From assembly GCF_002210425.1 (NCBI RefSeq), contig NZ_MWQK01000004.1, positions 62,001 through 126,000 of the forward strand: a DNA stretch of 64,000 nt. The letters are read 5' to 3'. The notes under the pieces were generated by a model that was given only the letters and a program-made list of their open reading frames with translations, was not told where the DNA came from and searched no databases. The translations under genes and the position numbers were made by a program. This stretch comes from Fibrobacter sp. UWB2 (lineage in GTDB: Bacteria; Fibrobacterota; Fibrobacteria; Fibrobacterales; Fibrobacteraceae). Numbering within the stretch: the first letter of the stretch is position 1; each line of letters opens with the position of its first letter. Of this stretch, positions 62,588 to 64,000 are shown piece by piece.

Positions 62588-63037
62588 ATGTTCCGCAACT
62601 ATTCTAAAGCGCTCCACCTGAACTTTGCCGTAGGAGTTTCTTCGGCTGTTTTTGCCGCATTCCTTTTGGCAGGCTGTGAAGAAGAAAAGCCAGCCCCCGT
62701 CGTTCGCGAAGTTCGCCGCATCAAGGGCGAAGTCGAAGTGCTAAACAGCTGCAGCATGAAGGGTGCCGCCGTCAAGATGCGCACCTTCTTACGCGACAAC
62801 GGTTTTGATGTCGTCCATATCGACAACGAACGCCTCCAGAATTACGACGAAACGATTATCGTGCTCAGGAACCCGGAATGGGAAGGCGCACAGGCGCTCG
62901 CCGCAACCTTAAAAACAAAGAACATTCTTGTACTCCAGAACAAGAACGCCACGGTCGATGCCGTCGTACACACCGGAAGAGATTTTCAACAAATAATAGA
63001 ACCCGATCAGGGAGAAAAAAATGACAGCAACAAATAA
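62588..63037 (+). CDS. LytR_C-domain lipoprotein
   Basis: 149 residues. The lipobox is LLAGC (Cys about residue 30). The rest is a LytR C-terminal-type domain: VEVLNSCSMKGAAVKMRTFLRDNGFDVVHIDN and IIVLRNPEWEGAQALAATL. The domain occurs beside LCP enzymes of wall-polymer attachment and also alone. It overlaps rsfS by 17 bases. A LytR-type gene next to rsfS is a recurring neighbourhood in other phyla, supporting the assignment. Confidence 0.82.
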   Translation: MFRNYSKALHLNFAVGVSSAVFAAFLLAGCEEEKPAPVVREVRRIKGEVEVLNSCSMKGAAVKMRTFLRDNGFDVVHIDNERLQNYDETIIVLRNPEWEGAQALAATLKTKNILVLQNKNATVDAVVHTGRDFQQIIEPDQGEKNDSNK

Positions 63038-63440
63038 CCAAGATTTTTCTGAAACCGTTAAGCTTGGTGCAGGTATCCTTTTTGAACTTCGCGCCCAGAA
63101 CGTGCAGCTCATCGACCTCCGCGGCGTCAAAAACGAAGCGGACTATTTCCTCATCGCCACTTGCGAAAGTGAAGCCCAGATGCAGGCCATTTTGAATGAA
63201 CTCACCAAGGAATTCAAGGCTCGCAAGCTCCACTATGTCGGCGTTGAATACAAGGAAGGTGTGCGTTGGGCCATCTTCGATGCTGGTCTTGACCTGATGG
63301 TTCACCTCTTCGAAGAAGAAAAGAGAAACGAAATTTCCTTCGACCGCCTCTATGCAGACGGCAAACTCATGAACCTCGACGAACACGACTTCATCCGCGA
63401 AGACGCCAAGAAGTCTGGAGACGACAATGAACTCATTTAA
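63021..63440 (+). CDS. rsfS: ribosome silencing factor RsfS (Iojap)
   Basis: Binds ribosomal protein L14 and blocks subunit joining in starvation. 139 residues. Motifs: NVQLIDLRGVKNEADYFLIATCES, LHYVGVEYKEGVRWAIFDAGLDLMVHLFEEE and the aromatic-poor acidic tail. AGGGAG upstream within the LytR_C gene fits ATG 63021. Its last 14 bases overlap argS. Confidence 0.93.
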   Translation: MTATNNQDFSETVKLGAGILFELRAQNVQLIDLRGVKNEADYFLIATCESEAQMQAILNELTKEFKARKLHYVGVEYKEGVRWAIFDAGLDLMVHLFEEEKRNEISFDRLYADGKLMNLDEHDFIREDAKKSGDDNELI

Positions 63441-64000
63441 TGCAGAAATCGCAAAGGCACTTGCTGCAACTGGAGCTTTTGACGAAGAAGCCGCATTGAA
63501 ACTTATTTCCGTACCGCCTGATACAAGTCATGGCAACTACACCATCCCGTGCTTTTCGCTTGCAAAGACTCTCCGCAAGGCACCGAAGCTCATTGCCGAA
63601 GATTTAGCCGCCAAGGTTCAGCTCCCGGCAGGTCTTTCTAAAGTTGAAGCCGTAAACGGTTACCTCAACTTCTTCATCGACCGCGGATTCCTCGCCAAGT
63701 CTACCCTCGACGAAATCGCCGCCAAGGGTTTGGAATACGGCCACGCCGCATCGAATGGCAAGGTTGTCTGCATCGACTACAGCTCACCGAACATCGGTAA
63801 GGAACTCGCCTTCCACCATTTGCGCTCCACCATGATTGGTAACTCGCTCGCCCGCATTTACAAGGCCGCCGGTTACAAGGTCGAACGCATCAACCACTTG
63901 GGCGACTGGGGTACCGCATTCGGGAAGCTCATCGTGATGTACCTCCGCGAAAAGCTCCCGACCGACGAAGCAACTTTGAACGCCCTCACCGTGAAGGAAC
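63427..64000 (+). CDS. argS: arginyl-tRNA synthetase, N-terminal part (cut by window end)
   Basis: Open from ATG 63427 to the end of the window (191 codons). An N-terminal Arg-tRNA recognition domain (about 1-85; SHGNYTIPCFSLAK, VNGYLNFFIDRGF) leads into the class I catalytic domain: VCIDYSSPNIGKELAFHHLRST corresponds to the HIGH-containing region (SPNIxKxFHxGHLRST), here with HHLRST, and INHLGDWGTAFGKLI follows. The change of the HxGH to AFHH is seen in a distinct branch of ArgRS. AATGAA overlaps rsfS. Confidence 0.93.
   Translation, partial: MNSFNAEIAKALAATGAFDEEAALKLISVPPDTSHGNYTIPCFSLAKTLRKAPKLIAEDLAAKVQLPAGLSKVEAVNGYLNFFIDRGFLAKSTLDEIAAKGLEYGHAASNGKVVCIDYSSPNIGKELAFHHLRSTMIGNSLARIYKAAGYKVERINHLGDWGTAFGKLIVMYLREKLPTDEATLNALTVKE

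Overview
The window reads as one contiguous stretch of bacterial chromosome. It most resembles a Fibrobacter-type member of the Fibrobacterota/FCB group. The reasons are a gram-negative envelope (lipoproteins with lipoboxes, a TonB-dependent receptor, SPOR and LysM proteins), a glutaminyl-tRNA synthetase, AgmX/PglI-type lipoproteins, InlB-repeat surface proteins and promoters of the form TATATT(T/C)G. The genus is an inference. No rRNA, prophage, insertion sequence, integron or CRISPR array was seen.

Layout. 1-2540: small membrane proteins and lipoproteins with no recognised function. 2589-9567: priA, a giant DUF349 protein, Sua5/TsaC and a VanX-like dipeptidase. 9629-16476: TonB-dependent receptor, nitrilase-family amidase, two small unknown genes, a maltokinase-like kinase, cysE and nth. 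16506-23226: DUF3300 protein, TPR protein, glnS and an InlB-repeat surface protein. 23256-27750: EamA transporter, NhaC antiporter and riboswitch-controlled thiC. 27792-30980: a primase/RepA-like ATPase followed by a TrmA-like protein without its catalytic cysteine. 31020-40323: LysM protein, 38-residue membrane peptide, histidine kinase, response regulator, beta-propeller protein, peptide-binding lipoprotein and pssA. 40414-42409: ruvC with two peptidoglycan peptidases. 42500-47558: a tightly overlapping operon of a primase-helicase-like protein, a GT4 glycosyltransferase and an LTA-synthase-type sulfatase-fold enzyme. 47632-56974: tRNA-Pro, a HAD phosphatase, cysteine desulfurase plus TtcA-like thiolase, two duplicated AgmX/PglI lipoproteins around a tyrosine phosphatase and a YjdF protein, then miaB. 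57111-64000: SPOR protein, tRNA-Leu, panD, a flotillin, two tandem paralogues, a LytR_C lipoprotein, rsfS and the start of argS.

Three patterns stand out. First, about fifteen genes have a TATATT-like hexamer ending 6 or 7 bases before the start codon and mostly no Shine-Dalgarno sequence, which predicts leaderless mRNAs; other genes have clear Shine-Dalgarno sites. Second, a 31-32-base palindromic repeat occurs three times: between genes, in frame inside the amidase gene, and supplying the last codons and stop of the EamA transporter. Third, three proteins (27792, 29586, 42500) look like nucleic-acid enzymes whose key catalytic residues are substituted.

Shared themes are envelope building and turnover (VanX, VanY, MpaA, LTA-synthase-like enzyme, PssA, LysM, SPOR), tRNA modification and charging (Sua5, TtcA-like, MiaB, GlnS, ArgS) and DNA maintenance (PriA, Nth, RuvC). 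All family assignments were made by reading motifs by eye, without database searches.
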